Shown piece after piece: positions 55,935 through 64,000 of a stretch of DNA of 64,000 bases. The stretch lies in contig NZ_WEHZ01000016.1 of NCBI RefSeq assembly GCF_012641745.1, forward strand, positions 1 through 64,000. Direction: 5' to 3'. The notes under the pieces were generated by a model that saw only the letters and a program-made list of their open reading frames with translations, ran no database searches and was not told the origin of the DNA. How positions within the stretch are numbered: the stretch's first letter is position 1; the number at the start of each line of letters is the position of its first letter. This DNA comes from Pseudoalteromonas peptidolytica. GTDB lineage: Bacteria; Pseudomonadota; Gammaproteobacteria; Enterobacterales; Alteromonadaceae. The position numbers and the translations under genes were made by a program.

Positions 55935-56845
55935 TAGTTCGCCTTTTGTAATTCTTGACCTGCACTTTGAATAGCAAAGTAAATAGCCCCCATTTCAGGC
56001 GGCTGCTTAGGTAGTTGGACTTGCTTTGCGATTTCTGGGTCAAGCCAAGCTTGTAATGGTTCAGATAACCCACCGATCATAGACAATCTGGGTGGATTCA
56101 GTTCAAGCAGACGCTTCGCCAAGCGGCTGATATATCCTGCACCAGACTTCACTATTGAAAGTGCGATGTCATCGTTTTGCTTAGCCTGATCTAACACATA
56201 TCGGGCAAGTTTTGCATAGCCACTTGAAGGTTGCCCTGCCATTTGCTCTGCAATTCCCATCGCATCTTTAGCACTGAAATGATCTAATAATACTTGGCTC
56301 AACGTTGTTTTCTCACCTAATCCATCAAGATCAAGTAAGGCAGCTTTAACTGCTTCTAGCCCCATCCATGCGCCACTGCCCATATCGCCTTGAGCAAAAC
56401 CATGTCCACCATAGTTGACCGTTTTGCCATTGACCAAAGCAAAACCACAAGAACCGGTCCCCGTAATAATGACCGCACCATCACTACCTTCATGTGCCCC
56501 AATACATGCAGTATGTAAATCAGTGGTAAGAAACATCTGTTTAAATGGATGTTCCCACTGCATAATCTTGTCATACAGCAGCGGCAAGTTAACACCTGCG
56601 AGACCAAGGCCGGCATTAAGTTCATGAACCTGCTCAACACGAAGTCCCGCATCTTGTAATGCCATTTGAGTCGATACCATAATAGATTCAAGTGTGCGCT
56701 CTAATCCATGTAAGGGATTAGCAGGGCCTCCCAGACCGGTACCCAAAATGCCATGTTGAAGAGAATAAATAGTTGCACGGCACTTTGTTCCACCACCATC
56801 GACACCGATGTATAGTTGGTCTTGGTTAACCTGTTTAGCCATCAT
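55934..56845 (-). CDS. nagK: N-acetylglucosamine kinase (BadF/BadG type)
   Basis: The 303-residue protein has the phosphate-binding start YIGVDGGGTKCRATI and further ASKHA parts: GSDGAVIITGTGSCGFAL, GDMGSGAWMGLEAVKAAL. This is the BadF/BadG/eukaryote-type GlcNAc kinase used instead of a PTS in Alteromonadales. It makes GlcNAc 6-phosphate. It heads the nagK-nagA unit, with a LacI-type palindrome 93 bases upstream. Confidence 0.92.
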   Translation of the reverse strand: MMAKQVNQDQLYIGVDGGGTKCRATIYSLQHGILGTGLGGPANPLHGLERTLESIMVSTQMALQDAGLRVEQVHELNAGLGLAGVNLPLLYDKIMQWEHPFKQMFLTTDLHTACIGAHEGSDGAVIITGTGSCGFALVNGKTVNYGGHGFAQGDMGSGAWMGLEAVKAALLDLDGLGEKTTLSQVLLDHFSAKDAMGIAEQMAGQPSSGYAKLARYVLDQAKQNDDIALSIVKSGAGYISRLAKRLLELNPPRLSMIGGLSEPLQAWLDPEIAKQVQLPKQPPEMGAIYFAIQSAGQELQKAN

Positions 56846-56937
56846 GTAAAGACCCCTACTCTATTCTGGATTACACCACGTTATTATTTTCGTTAGACGC
56901 GGTTTTTTATTCATGTTGAATTGATGTTACACAACAA

Positions 56938-56953
56938 ATGACAGCGTTGTCAT
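56938..56953. promoter_or_regulatory. LacI-type operator before nagK (probable NagR site)
   Basis: ATGACAGCGTTGTCAT is the exact reverse complement of the site before nagB. Its position upstream of the first kinase gene fits a repressor site for nagK-nagA. The rest of 56846-57162 shows no gene. Confidence 0.8.
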
Positions 56954-57162
56954 TATTTTTTTCAAGAAATTTATTCATTTTGAAAAAATGAATATTGCAT
57001 AGTTTGAGCAAATTGTCAGGGAAAAACAGCAAAAATTACAGAAATAATATAACCGAGGATGAGAAATTAGAGAAAGAAATGAGTTCAGCCTTTCGAGTAA
57101 AAAACCAAAGTGGCACTAGGCAAAGCTAGCACCACTGAGTAGTGTTACGCTCAAAACAGAGG

Positions 57163-58005
57163 TTATTTAACACCTAGCTCTTTCAAACGTTCTTGTAAGT
57201 AACTATCAGCCGTGTATCGTTCTGACAACACTACATCTGGTCTTGGGTGCAAGAACAGTGGCAGTGAAATACGTGACTTAGTCGATGCTTTGCCTGTTGG
57301 ATTGATCACTCGGTGAATAGTAGAAGGGAAATACCCACCAGATGCTTCTTGTAGCATATCACCAATATTAATGATCAATGAACCAAAATCACATGGCACA
57401 TCTAACCAACTGCCATCTTGTCTTTGTACCTGTAGACCTGGCTCATTTGCTGCAGGAAGCACGGTTAATAGATTAATGTCTCCATGAGCGGCTGCACGAA
57501 TAGCACCGGGCTCTTCGTCACCTGTCATTGGCGGATAATGAAGAATACGCAATAACGTTTGCTCTGATTGACTGATCATGTCTTTTAGATCAATCGAAAA
57601 CTTTGCTCTTACTTCTTCTGGTGCTTCTGATTGAACCCAGCTTAATAACGTTTGGGCAAACTCATTCGCCAAACGATAATATTCACGGATCTCAGATTCT
57701 AATTGAGCTGGTACTTGACCTTTTGGATATACATGAAAGTATTCTTTAATATCTTTCACGGTAAAGCCTTTTGCTACTTCTGACACCTCTGGTGGAAAGT
57801 AACCGTCTTGTGTTTCTTTATTAAAAAGAAATTGATGCTTTTCTTCTGAATTAAAAAATTCTTGCCAATTTTTGTAGATTGACTCAACCAACTCTTGAGG
57901 GATTGGATGATTCTTTAATACACCAAAACCGGTATTTCTTAATGACTCTACAAATTCTTTCGCAGCATTTGGCGATTGATAGTCTACGGTAGGTAACTGT
58001 TGCAT
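57163..58005 (-). CDS. 2-oxoglutarate/Fe(II)-dependent oxygenase (isopenicillin N synthase family)
   Basis: The 280-residue protein has the DIOX_N start TVDYQSP...NTGFGVLKNHPIP and the 2OG-Fe(II) core: HGD (in AAHGDINLLTVL), the far His in STIHRVINP, and KSRISLPLF with the 2OG-binding Arg. The metal triad H-x-D...H is complete. Members oxidise small molecules; the substrate is unknown. GGTGGAA lies 8 bases before the ATG. It stands alone after the nag genes. Confidence 0.9.
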   Translation of the reverse strand: MQQLPTVDYQSPNAAKEFVESLRNTGFGVLKNHPIPQELVESIYKNWQEFFNSEEKHQFLFNKETQDGYFPPEVSEVAKGFTVKDIKEYFHVYPKGQVPAQLESEIREYYRLANEFAQTLLSWVQSEAPEEVRAKFSIDLKDMISQSEQTLLRILHYPPMTGDEEPGAIRAAAHGDINLLTVLPAANEPGLQVQRQDGSWLDVPCDFGSLIINIGDMLQEASGGYFPSTIHRVINPTGKASTKSRISLPLFLHPRPDVVLSERYTADSYLQERLKELGVK

Positions 58006-58258
58006 AATGGTTCCACCAAAATTATTAGTAATTCATGGTTATTTACCTAAACACATTGTTTCGGTAAATAACGCACTTCCCGTGTCATCTCAACACTGCG
58101 TACCTAGTAGAAGGTAAGGCGTATGTTATCGGGTCTGTTAACCTAGGGGTTTATGCTTGAGGGGTAAATCAAACCTTACCTCTCAAAACAGCAACAGCAA
58201 AGGCTAAAAAAGCCCTTATACGATCGTGTTGTCGATAATTCTTAGATAAGTCAGTGAC

Positions 58259-58352
58259 GCTAATTCAATACATGGCAGGTGACTTTTCCAGATTACGTTT
58301 TAACAGCGAGCGAGCTTATTGAATTAGCGGCGATGACATAAGGACTTATGTC
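58259..58352. repeat. Two nested hairpin structures in the gap 58006-58388
   Basis: GCTAATTCAATA (58259-58270) and TATTGAATTAGC (58317-58328) form a perfect 12-bp inverted repeat 46 bases apart. Right next to it, GACATAAG-GA-CTTATGTC (58335-58352) forms a perfect 8-bp stem. The second may end transcription of the leftward kinase gene, though no T-run follows. The remainder of the gap shows nothing I could name. Confidence 0.6.
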
Positions 58353-58388
58353 CGCTTTTCCTAATAGAGCTCACTACTTTGACACAGA

Positions 58389-59510
58389 TCAATCACAATC
58401 AGGTGCACTAACCGGAATACGGATCCGCCACTCCAATCCTAGTGGAGTATTATCTACGTCAAATTCGCCTTGTAACGCCCCTGAAATCAAGTTAGCAGTT
58501 AAATTGGCGCTCAATCCAACATGTCCAGCGTTACCTCGTTTTGTCGTAATAAAAGGTTTAAGGAGTTCAGTTGTTGAAATACCTTTTAGGCCCACGCCAT
58601 AGTCAATATAAGAAATATGAAGCAGCTCACCAAGGTGTTGACAGCTAATTGTGACACTATGTTCAGGTGAACACCACGCGTGTGCTATCGAGTTTTCAAT
58701 TAGATTCTCAAACACTTCAAGTAACGCCTGACCATCAATATATAAATTAGCTGCGATTTCTGTAATAAATTCGATTTTAACATTCTGTTTCGAAAAACTG
58801 TTGCGTAAGCGGTTCTCAATATCAAACAGCTTTGTAGGCGCACGAACACAGCCCCTTTCTGATTGCGATATTGATTTTAGTAGGCTGACAAATTTTGCTA
58901 CTTTCTCTAAATTGCGTATACACAACTCGCAACTTTCTTTCATTTGCTCAAAACCATCAACTAAATGTGCTTGTGTCAGCGTTTGTGATGTCAATGCTTG
59001 TTGTAAGTTTTGTGCTATCTCTTTTAAATAGCTAGACGAGGTAATACTTGTGCCAAGTGGTGTGTTGAGTTCATGTGCAATACCTATCATCATCTGATTA
59101 ATAGTGTTCGATAGCTGTTGTTTAACCGCTAATTTTTGCGCCTCAATCAATTTAAATTGGGTGTTAACTCGCGCTATGATCTCACTTGGCTTGTACGGCT
59201 TGGTGATGTAATCCACGCCACCTACAGAAAGTGCTTGAACTAAACTCTCACTGTCTTCGTAAGCGCTAACAAAGACAACTGGAATGCCGGCTGTCACTGC
59301 GTTCGATTTCAACGTTTTACAGAGCTCGATGCCAGACATATTTGGCATTTTAATGTCGGTGACTATTAAGGCTGGATGATGTTTCTTAACGATGCTGAGG
59401 GCAATATCTCCGCCCCTTGCCGCTAGCACTTTAAACCCCTCTTTACGGAGAATAAGTTGTAATACTTGGAGGTTTTCTGGCATATCATCAACAATTAAAA
59501 TATCAGCCAT
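58389..59510 (-). CDS. Response regulator fused to a histidine kinase (REC-HisKA-HATPase)
   Basis: Residues 1-120 are a receiver with phosphorylated Asp52 (VTDIKMPNMSG) and Lys104; residues 130-215 hold a HisKA-like part with His146 (GIAHELNTPLG); residues 240-370 are a HATPase with ENLIENSIAH, DYGVGLKG and GHVGLSANLTANL. There is no membrane segment, so it works in the cytoplasm, probably taking phosphate from another kinase. It is divergent from the large hybrid kinase with a 103-base gap. Confidence 0.92.
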   Translation of the reverse strand: MADILIVDDMPENLQVLQLILRKEGFKVLAARGGDIALSIVKKHHPALIVTDIKMPNMSGIELCKTLKSNAVTAGIPVVFVSAYEDSESLVQALSVGGVDYITKPYKPSEIIARVNTQFKLIEAQKLAVKQQLSNTINQMMIGIAHELNTPLGTSITSSSYLKEIAQNLQQALTSQTLTQAHLVDGFEQMKESCELCIRNLEKVAKFVSLLKSISQSERGCVRAPTKLFDIENRLRNSFSKQNVKIEFITEIAANLYIDGQALLEVFENLIENSIAHAWCSPEHSVTISCQHLGELLHISYIDYGVGLKGISTTELLKPFITTKRGNAGHVGLSANLTANLISGALQGEFDVDNTPLGLEWRIRIPVSAPDCD

Positions 59511-59613
59511 TCACGTTACCCACTCCCTGAACAGGACACTTTTAACAGCATAGCTTGAGAAATCATATATCGCGACTATGGTTAAATATAAATTCACGCA
59601 TAAATAATAGCTT

Positions 59614-62600
59614 ATGTCTTCAAAAGCGTTACTAAGTTGGATCGCCCTATTCGCTTTGTTAGGCGTACTTGGCGGCGCAGCTTTGCTCTTTCACGCCACT
59701 ACATCACAACGCTTGATTGCAGACGATTTTAGGACTTCCTATCAAAACCATTTATCGCTAGAGATGTACGTAAAAGAACGGGATACAAAATGGCTAGATA
59801 ATCTGAAATTTCCAAAAAGGCCCCCTACGCCTTTTATGCTGGATCAGCTATACGAAGCACAAAAAAGTTTAGCTTCTCACTTCGCTTCTGATCCTCAGGC
59901 ACAACTTAGCTTCCCTAAGACATATAGACTCGCCATAGACAAGCTGCCGATATTGGCAAACGCTGAGATTGAAAAAGTACATAATCAACAACTTCAATTA
60001 CTGATTGCCGTCTCGTTAACTATCTTTTTTGTTGCCATCTGTTTAGCGGCTTTTATTTGGCATATGAGAGCCAAGCATTTTTCACCGTTATACAGCATAA
60101 TCAGAAGCTTACAAAACCAATCCGAACGTGCTGATACACTTGATTTGGCCTTCTCCAAAGGAGATGCTGAAATCCAAGAACTGATCCGTTCGATTCATCA
60201 GACTACCGCTACACAAAATCAAAAGTTACGTTCAGCTGCAATAATCGAAAGGTATAATAGAGAACTAAAATCAATCACAGGCTCAAGCGCAATTGTTGAG
60301 CACGCGCTCTCATTTATTGCCAACCAGTTTAATTCACCTTGTACTGCTTTATATATACACCAAGATGCTCAAACCTTTTCTTTGTGCCGTGCACATGGAG
60401 TTACGCTGGATTATTCTGTAATTGAATCAAGTTTAACTCAGTGTGCCTATCAAAACACATCTCAAATACTTATCGAGCCGTTGTGGCTTAAAGCAAAGCA
60501 TCTTGAGATAAAAATACAAGGGCGCTATACCTTGCCGTTGACAATAAATAACCAAGTTGTTTATGTGATTTTTATCGGTAGTGCAGAGACGTTAAGTGAG
60601 AGTCAATTTGATGCTTTGGAGTATCTCTGTAAAGACTTAAGTTTGGCTTTGGTCATTAACGAAAATATGGAGAAACAACAAAAAACAGAGTCCGCCTTGG
60701 GCGAGCAGTTAGAACTCACTCATCACATCATAAATGCCATCCCAAACCCCACATACTACCGTTCTACTGAAGGTGTATTTATGGGTATTAACAAAGCATT
60801 TTTAACTCTCCTTGACCAATTTGAAGTTGATGTTATTGGTGCCAGGATAGACGAAGTGTTTGATTTAGGGGTAGCTAGTTTATTTGAATCGAAAGCCGCT
60901 GAAATCATTCGTTCATCACACGAGCAAACCTATGAAGTGTTATTACTAGATGGTCAAGAAAACGCGCGCGAATTAATCGTATACGAAGCGCCATTTTTCA
61001 ATGAGGATGGCGATGTAATAGGTATCGTGGGTATGTACTTAGATGTTTCAGAGCGTAATCAATTACAGCGTGAGCTCATTGAAGCAAAAGACTCTGCACA
61101 ACATTCAGCAAAAGCAAAAAGCGAGTTCTTGGCAAATATGAGCCATGAAATAAGAACACCGATGAATGCAATTATAGGGATGTCCCATTTGGCATTATCG
61201 GGCGAATTAAGCGCAAAACAGCATGATTATATCTCTAAAATAGATGTTGCTGCTAAACAGCTACTGCGGCTTATTAACGACATTCTAGATTTCTCAAAAA
61301 TAGAAGCAGGTAAAGTAGAACTAGAATACCAAGCTTTTTCAACTGAAAAATTACTCGATAGTGTTGCCACTATTATCGGCGTAAAAGCACAAGAGAAACA
61401 ACTAGAGTTAGTTTTTGATGTCGACTCTCAAGTGCCTTATTGTGTAATTGGTGACCAATTTAGATTAAGCCAAGTCCTTATCAACCTCGCAGGGAATGCT
61501 GTCAAGTTTACCGACAAAGGTGAAGTGGTGATCCGAGTAACTTTGGTGAGTTGCACCACTACGCTTGCCAAAATGAAGTTCAGTGTTAAAGACTCTGGTA
61601 TTGGGATGAACAAACGCCAGCAGAGAAACTTATTCCAATCATTTTCTCAAGCCGATAATTCAATTACGAGGAAATATGGTGGTACTGGTTTAGGCTTAAC
61701 TATTTCACAACAACTAGTCAAACTCATGGGAGGAGAGATCTACGTAGAAAGTGAAGAAGGTATAGGCTCCGAGTTCTATTTTACCCTAGAAATGGAGATT
61801 AGCGATGAGATTAATAAAACAAAACCCCTCTCTAACTACTTATCAAAATCAACAGCCATCATCATCGATGACAACCAACATGCACTAGATGTGTTAGGCG
61901 GCATGCTGAAAAACTTTGGAATGCAGTTCAGTGCTTACCAAGATCCCAATAAAGCGCTAAACCACTTTATACTTACCAAGGAGCAGCCGGACCTTATTTT
62001 TGTTGACTGGCACATGCCAAAATTAGATGGTATAGAATTAATTGGCAAAATTCACTCTCAACTTGTTGAGTTAAAGAGTAAAATAATTTTAGTCACGGCT
62101 TATGGACGAGAATTGCACCTGACAGACACCCAGGCAAGTTTAGTTGATGGCGTGTTATTGAAGCCAATAAATCCATCAAACCTTATCGATATCATACAAA
62201 CAGCACTTTTTGGTTCAACCACAGTAAGGGGAAGTGTTGTCGAAAAAGCGCAATCCATACCTAATGATGTGTTACAGGGAATTGTGATTTTAGTCGCCGA
62301 AGACCAACCTGTAAATCAAGAAATTGCAGTTGAAATACTGTCAAATTTTGGTGCAGATGTCGTAGTTGCGGATAATGGCAAAGAAGCGATTGAGCGACTC
62401 AAAAGCAAGCACGTTAATATTGTGCTAATGGATATGCAAATGCCAATAATGGATGGTATCACTGCTACGCAAAAGATCAGAAAAGAGTATGATAAAGATA
62501 CCTTACCTGTGCTGGCGATGACGGCAAATGCAATGGAAGAGGACATACAAATTTGTATTGATGCTGGAATGAATGATCACGTAACTAAACCCATTGACGT

Positions 62601-63345
62601 GAAGCAATTAGTAGAGCGTATTTTACAATATACGCAAGTCAACCACTCGCTACCACCACTTGAGCCAGACGATCTACAAAACGACATCGTGACCACGACA
62701 TCAACTTTTGTATCAGAGGAAACTATTGAGTTTAACGGTATTGATATTTCAGAAGGTATTGCCCGTGCTGCCGGAAATCAAAAAGTTTATTTTGATATTC
62801 TTGAAAAGTTTCTTTCACAGCAAGTTGAAGAGCTCATCAACTTAAAACAAGCATTGGCAATCGAAAATTTGGAACTTGCACAAAGTATGCTTCACGCCTT
62901 AAAAGGCGCAAGTGCTAATTTATCTATTGTAAAATTAGTCACTGAATTCAAAAAAATTGAATCCTCACTTGATATTAATCCACCTAAAGCACAAGAAATA
63001 GATGAGCTTATCAAGTACGTAAAATATGCGCTGGGGCAATGTCAGTTACGTCGCAAGCAAGATAAAGTAATAGAATCGGAGGCCACTAACAGCGTGACGA
63101 AGAGCGAGAGTAGTCAGCTAGAGGAGCTAATACAATTGGCTAGAGCACTGAGAGATTACGATACCCAAGCGACTGAGTTAGTCGATACCATAACGGCCAG
63201 TAGCTATTTATCGGAGGTAGAGTTACAGAAGCTAAAAACGGCTATTGCACGCTTCGAGTTTAATGAGGCATACATGATGTTAACGTCAATAAAGCGTGTT
63301 GAGGAAGCTAAAGACTTAAATATCGATAAGGGCTCCGTCCACTAA
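59614..63345 (+). CDS. Large hybrid sensor kinase (TM-TM-GAF-PAS-HisKA-HATPase-REC-REC-Hpt)
   Basis: The 1243-residue protein has membrane helices near 8-28 and 127-150, a GAF-like part (about 215-350), a PAS part (about 365-485) starting IPNPTYYRSTEG, HisKA with His511 (NMSHEIRTPMNAI), HATPase with GTGLGLTIS, a first receiver with Asp798 (FVDWHMPKLDG), a second with Asp940 (LMDMQMPIMDG) and an Hpt part with His1094 (LHALKGASANL). It belongs to the BarA/EvgS-like phosphorelay type. No DNA-binding regulator gene is close. The short periplasmic part (about 100 residues) gives no hint of the signal. Confidence 0.93.
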   Translation: MSSKALLSWIALFALLGVLGGAALLFHATTSQRLIADDFRTSYQNHLSLEMYVKERDTKWLDNLKFPKRPPTPFMLDQLYEAQKSLASHFASDPQAQLSFPKTYRLAIDKLPILANAEIEKVHNQQLQLLIAVSLTIFFVAICLAAFIWHMRAKHFSPLYSIIRSLQNQSERADTLDLAFSKGDAEIQELIRSIHQTTATQNQKLRSAAIIERYNRELKSITGSSAIVEHALSFIANQFNSPCTALYIHQDAQTFSLCRAHGVTLDYSVIESSLTQCAYQNTSQILIEPLWLKAKHLEIKIQGRYTLPLTINNQVVYVIFIGSAETLSESQFDALEYLCKDLSLALVINENMEKQQKTESALGEQLELTHHIINAIPNPTYYRSTEGVFMGINKAFLTLLDQFEVDVIGARIDEVFDLGVASLFESKAAEIIRSSHEQTYEVLLLDGQENARELIVYEAPFFNEDGDVIGIVGMYLDVSERNQLQRELIEAKDSAQHSAKAKSEFLANMSHEIRTPMNAIIGMSHLALSGELSAKQHDYISKIDVAAKQLLRLINDILDFSKIEAGKVELEYQAFSTEKLLDSVATIIGVKAQEKQLELVFDVDSQVPYCVIGDQFRLSQVLINLAGNAVKFTDKGEVVIRVTLVSCTTTLAKMKFSVKDSGIGMNKRQQRNLFQSFSQADNSITRKYGGTGLGLTISQQLVKLMGGEIYVESEEGIGSEFYFTLEMEISDEINKTKPLSNYLSKSTAIIIDDNQHALDVLGGMLKNFGMQFSAYQDPNKALNHFILTKEQPDLIFVDWHMPKLDGIELIGKIHSQLVELKSKIILVTAYGRELHLTDTQASLVDGVLLKPINPSNLIDIIQTALFGSTTVRGSVVEKAQSIPNDVLQGIVILVAEDQPVNQEIAVEILSNFGADVVVADNGKEAIERLKSKHVNIVLMDMQMPIMDGITATQKIRKEYDKDTLPVLAMTANAMEEDIQICIDAGMNDHVTKPIDVKQLVERILQYTQVNHSLPPLEPDDLQNDIVTTTSTFVSEETIEFNGIDISEGIARAAGNQKVYFDILEKFLSQQVEELINLKQALAIENLELAQSMLHALKGASANLSIVKLVTEFKKIESSLDINPPKAQEIDELIKYVKYALGQCQLRRKQDKVIESEATNSVTKSESSQLEELIQLARALRDYDTQATELVDTITASSYLSEVELQKLKTAIARFEFNEAYMMLTSIKRVEEAKDLNIDKGSVH

Positions 63346-63737
63346 TTCAACAATCCAATTATTACTTCTGCGCCCTCTACTGCATTAAGCCAAACAAGGG
63401 AAAAAACTGAAAATGGCTAAAGACTTACTACTTCAGCCTAAGACACAGCAAACAGTACATCTGCCAATATAACTCAGCATTAAAAGCACTTTTATCGAGA
63501 GCTTAACACCTCAGCCAAAACATAGCCCAAAAAAAGCGTAGATGACTATTCAGTCTGACATTTGAGTAAGTAATGACAAGAGCCATTACCTCATCAAACT
63601 TGTTTGACTGCTATATAATGCTTTGCAATCGTGCAACCCAGCCACCATAGGCGCAGCTACATACGTAATGACATGTGCATCTTTATGGTAACTTGGCCGC
63701 AGAGTCTACACAGCAACAATAAAAAAATGCTACCCGT
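63346..63737. other. Intergenic region after the hybrid kinase
   Basis: These 392 bases between convergent genes hold no reading frame of note and no clear terminator. A weak GTAATG / CATTAC dyad lies near 63570. Confidence 0.5.
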
Positions 63738-64000
63738 TTACAGACCTAATTGATCCATAAAATCATCATCAGCAGTGTCTTGCTCCTGTGCAGCTTTTGT
63801 TGACGTCTTTTTATCCGCTTGACTTGCAATGATATCATCTGGATCTACAGACTCTGCAATGTCAAAGTCGTGAAGTTTAATAAACTCAGTCTTATCCATC
63901 GCTAACTCAAGATAGAAAATATTTTGACCTTGCGTGGTAAAAGTAACACGTCGCGCTTGCGGTCGATCCATGGTCGTATCAACTGAGATTTGTACTTGTT
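63738..64000 (-). CDS. C-terminal part of an unrecognised gene cut by the right edge
   Basis: The frame ends with TAA at 63738 and stays open through position 64000. An ATG at 63971 could be a start, but the sequence before it (QVQISVDTT) reads on as plausible protein, so the gene likely begins outside the window. The visible part has a short beta-rich piece (RRVTFTTQGQNIFYLELAM), then an acidic, low-complexity tail rich in Asp, Ala and Gln, ending DDDFMDQLGL. No family recognised. Confidence 0.6.
   Translation of the reverse strand, partial: QVQISVDTTMDRPQARRVTFTTQGQNIFYLELAMDKTEFIKLHDFDIAESVDPDDIIASQADKKTSTKAAQEQDTADDDFMDQLGL

Noticed and set aside
57105..57140. Terminator-like dyad GTGGCACTAG / CTAGCACCAC
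   Set aside because: Two mismatches, no T-run on either strand; too weak to report.

Overview
The window looks like chromosomal DNA of a marine gammaproteobacterium, most probably Pseudoalteromonas or a close Alteromonadales relative. This rests on recognised gene types, not on a search: a long S8 protease with a GlyGly-CTERM tail, NhaD, a ~480-residue NAD-dependent GAPDH, a nagX/nagK-type GlcNAc pathway, DUF2989, DUF1315 and DUF349 proteins, and a lysine riboswitch before lysC. No rRNA or tRNA gene, prophage or CRISPR array was seen.

Layout. 1-15.6 kb: a GNAT gene; a leftward four-gene operon (BlaI/MecI-type repressor, M56-M23 fusion peptidase, M23 lipoprotein, DUF418 membrane protein) with a 55-bp inverted repeat at its head; a large secreted subtilase; a run of small or unknown genes; an alpha/beta hydrolase overlapping a Ca2+/Na+ exchanger. 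15.9-18.8 kb: speA-speB for putrescine synthesis, with speA broken by a -1 frameshift just before its active-site Cys region. 19.1-24.9 kb: GNAT genes, a MarR/EamA divergent pair with two operator-like palindromes, and a histidine kinase paired with a PhnD-like binding protein. 25.1-25.7 kb: five 107-bp tandem repeats that are copies of a LysR gene 3' end, abutting a real LysR gene divergent from azoR. 27.4-40.6 kb: housekeeping and transport genes (DUF349, DUF1315, AGCS and NSS symporters, M14 peptidase, GAPDH, DUF2989, DUF924, lysC with its riboswitch). 40.7-47.4 kb: nhaD and an mksF-mksE-mksB condensin operon without an adjacent mksG/jetD. 47.4-49.4 kb: a RAYT-type Y1 transposase flanked by short repeats. 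49.9-56.9 kb: metC, nudC and the GlcNAc catabolic genes nagB, nagX, nagA, nagK with two identical LacI-type palindromes. 57-64 kb: a 2OG-Fe(II) oxygenase, a response-regulator/kinase fusion divergent from a large hybrid kinase, and a gene cut by the right edge.

A dispersed intergenic element of about 170-270 bp, ending in ATACCAATT / AATTGGTAT, occurs in four places (18.9, 33.9, 36.8 and 54.5 kb). The best candidates for something undescribed are the BlaI / M56-M23 / M23-lipoprotein operon, the LysR 3'-end tandem array, and the RAYT with its two different flanking repeat families.
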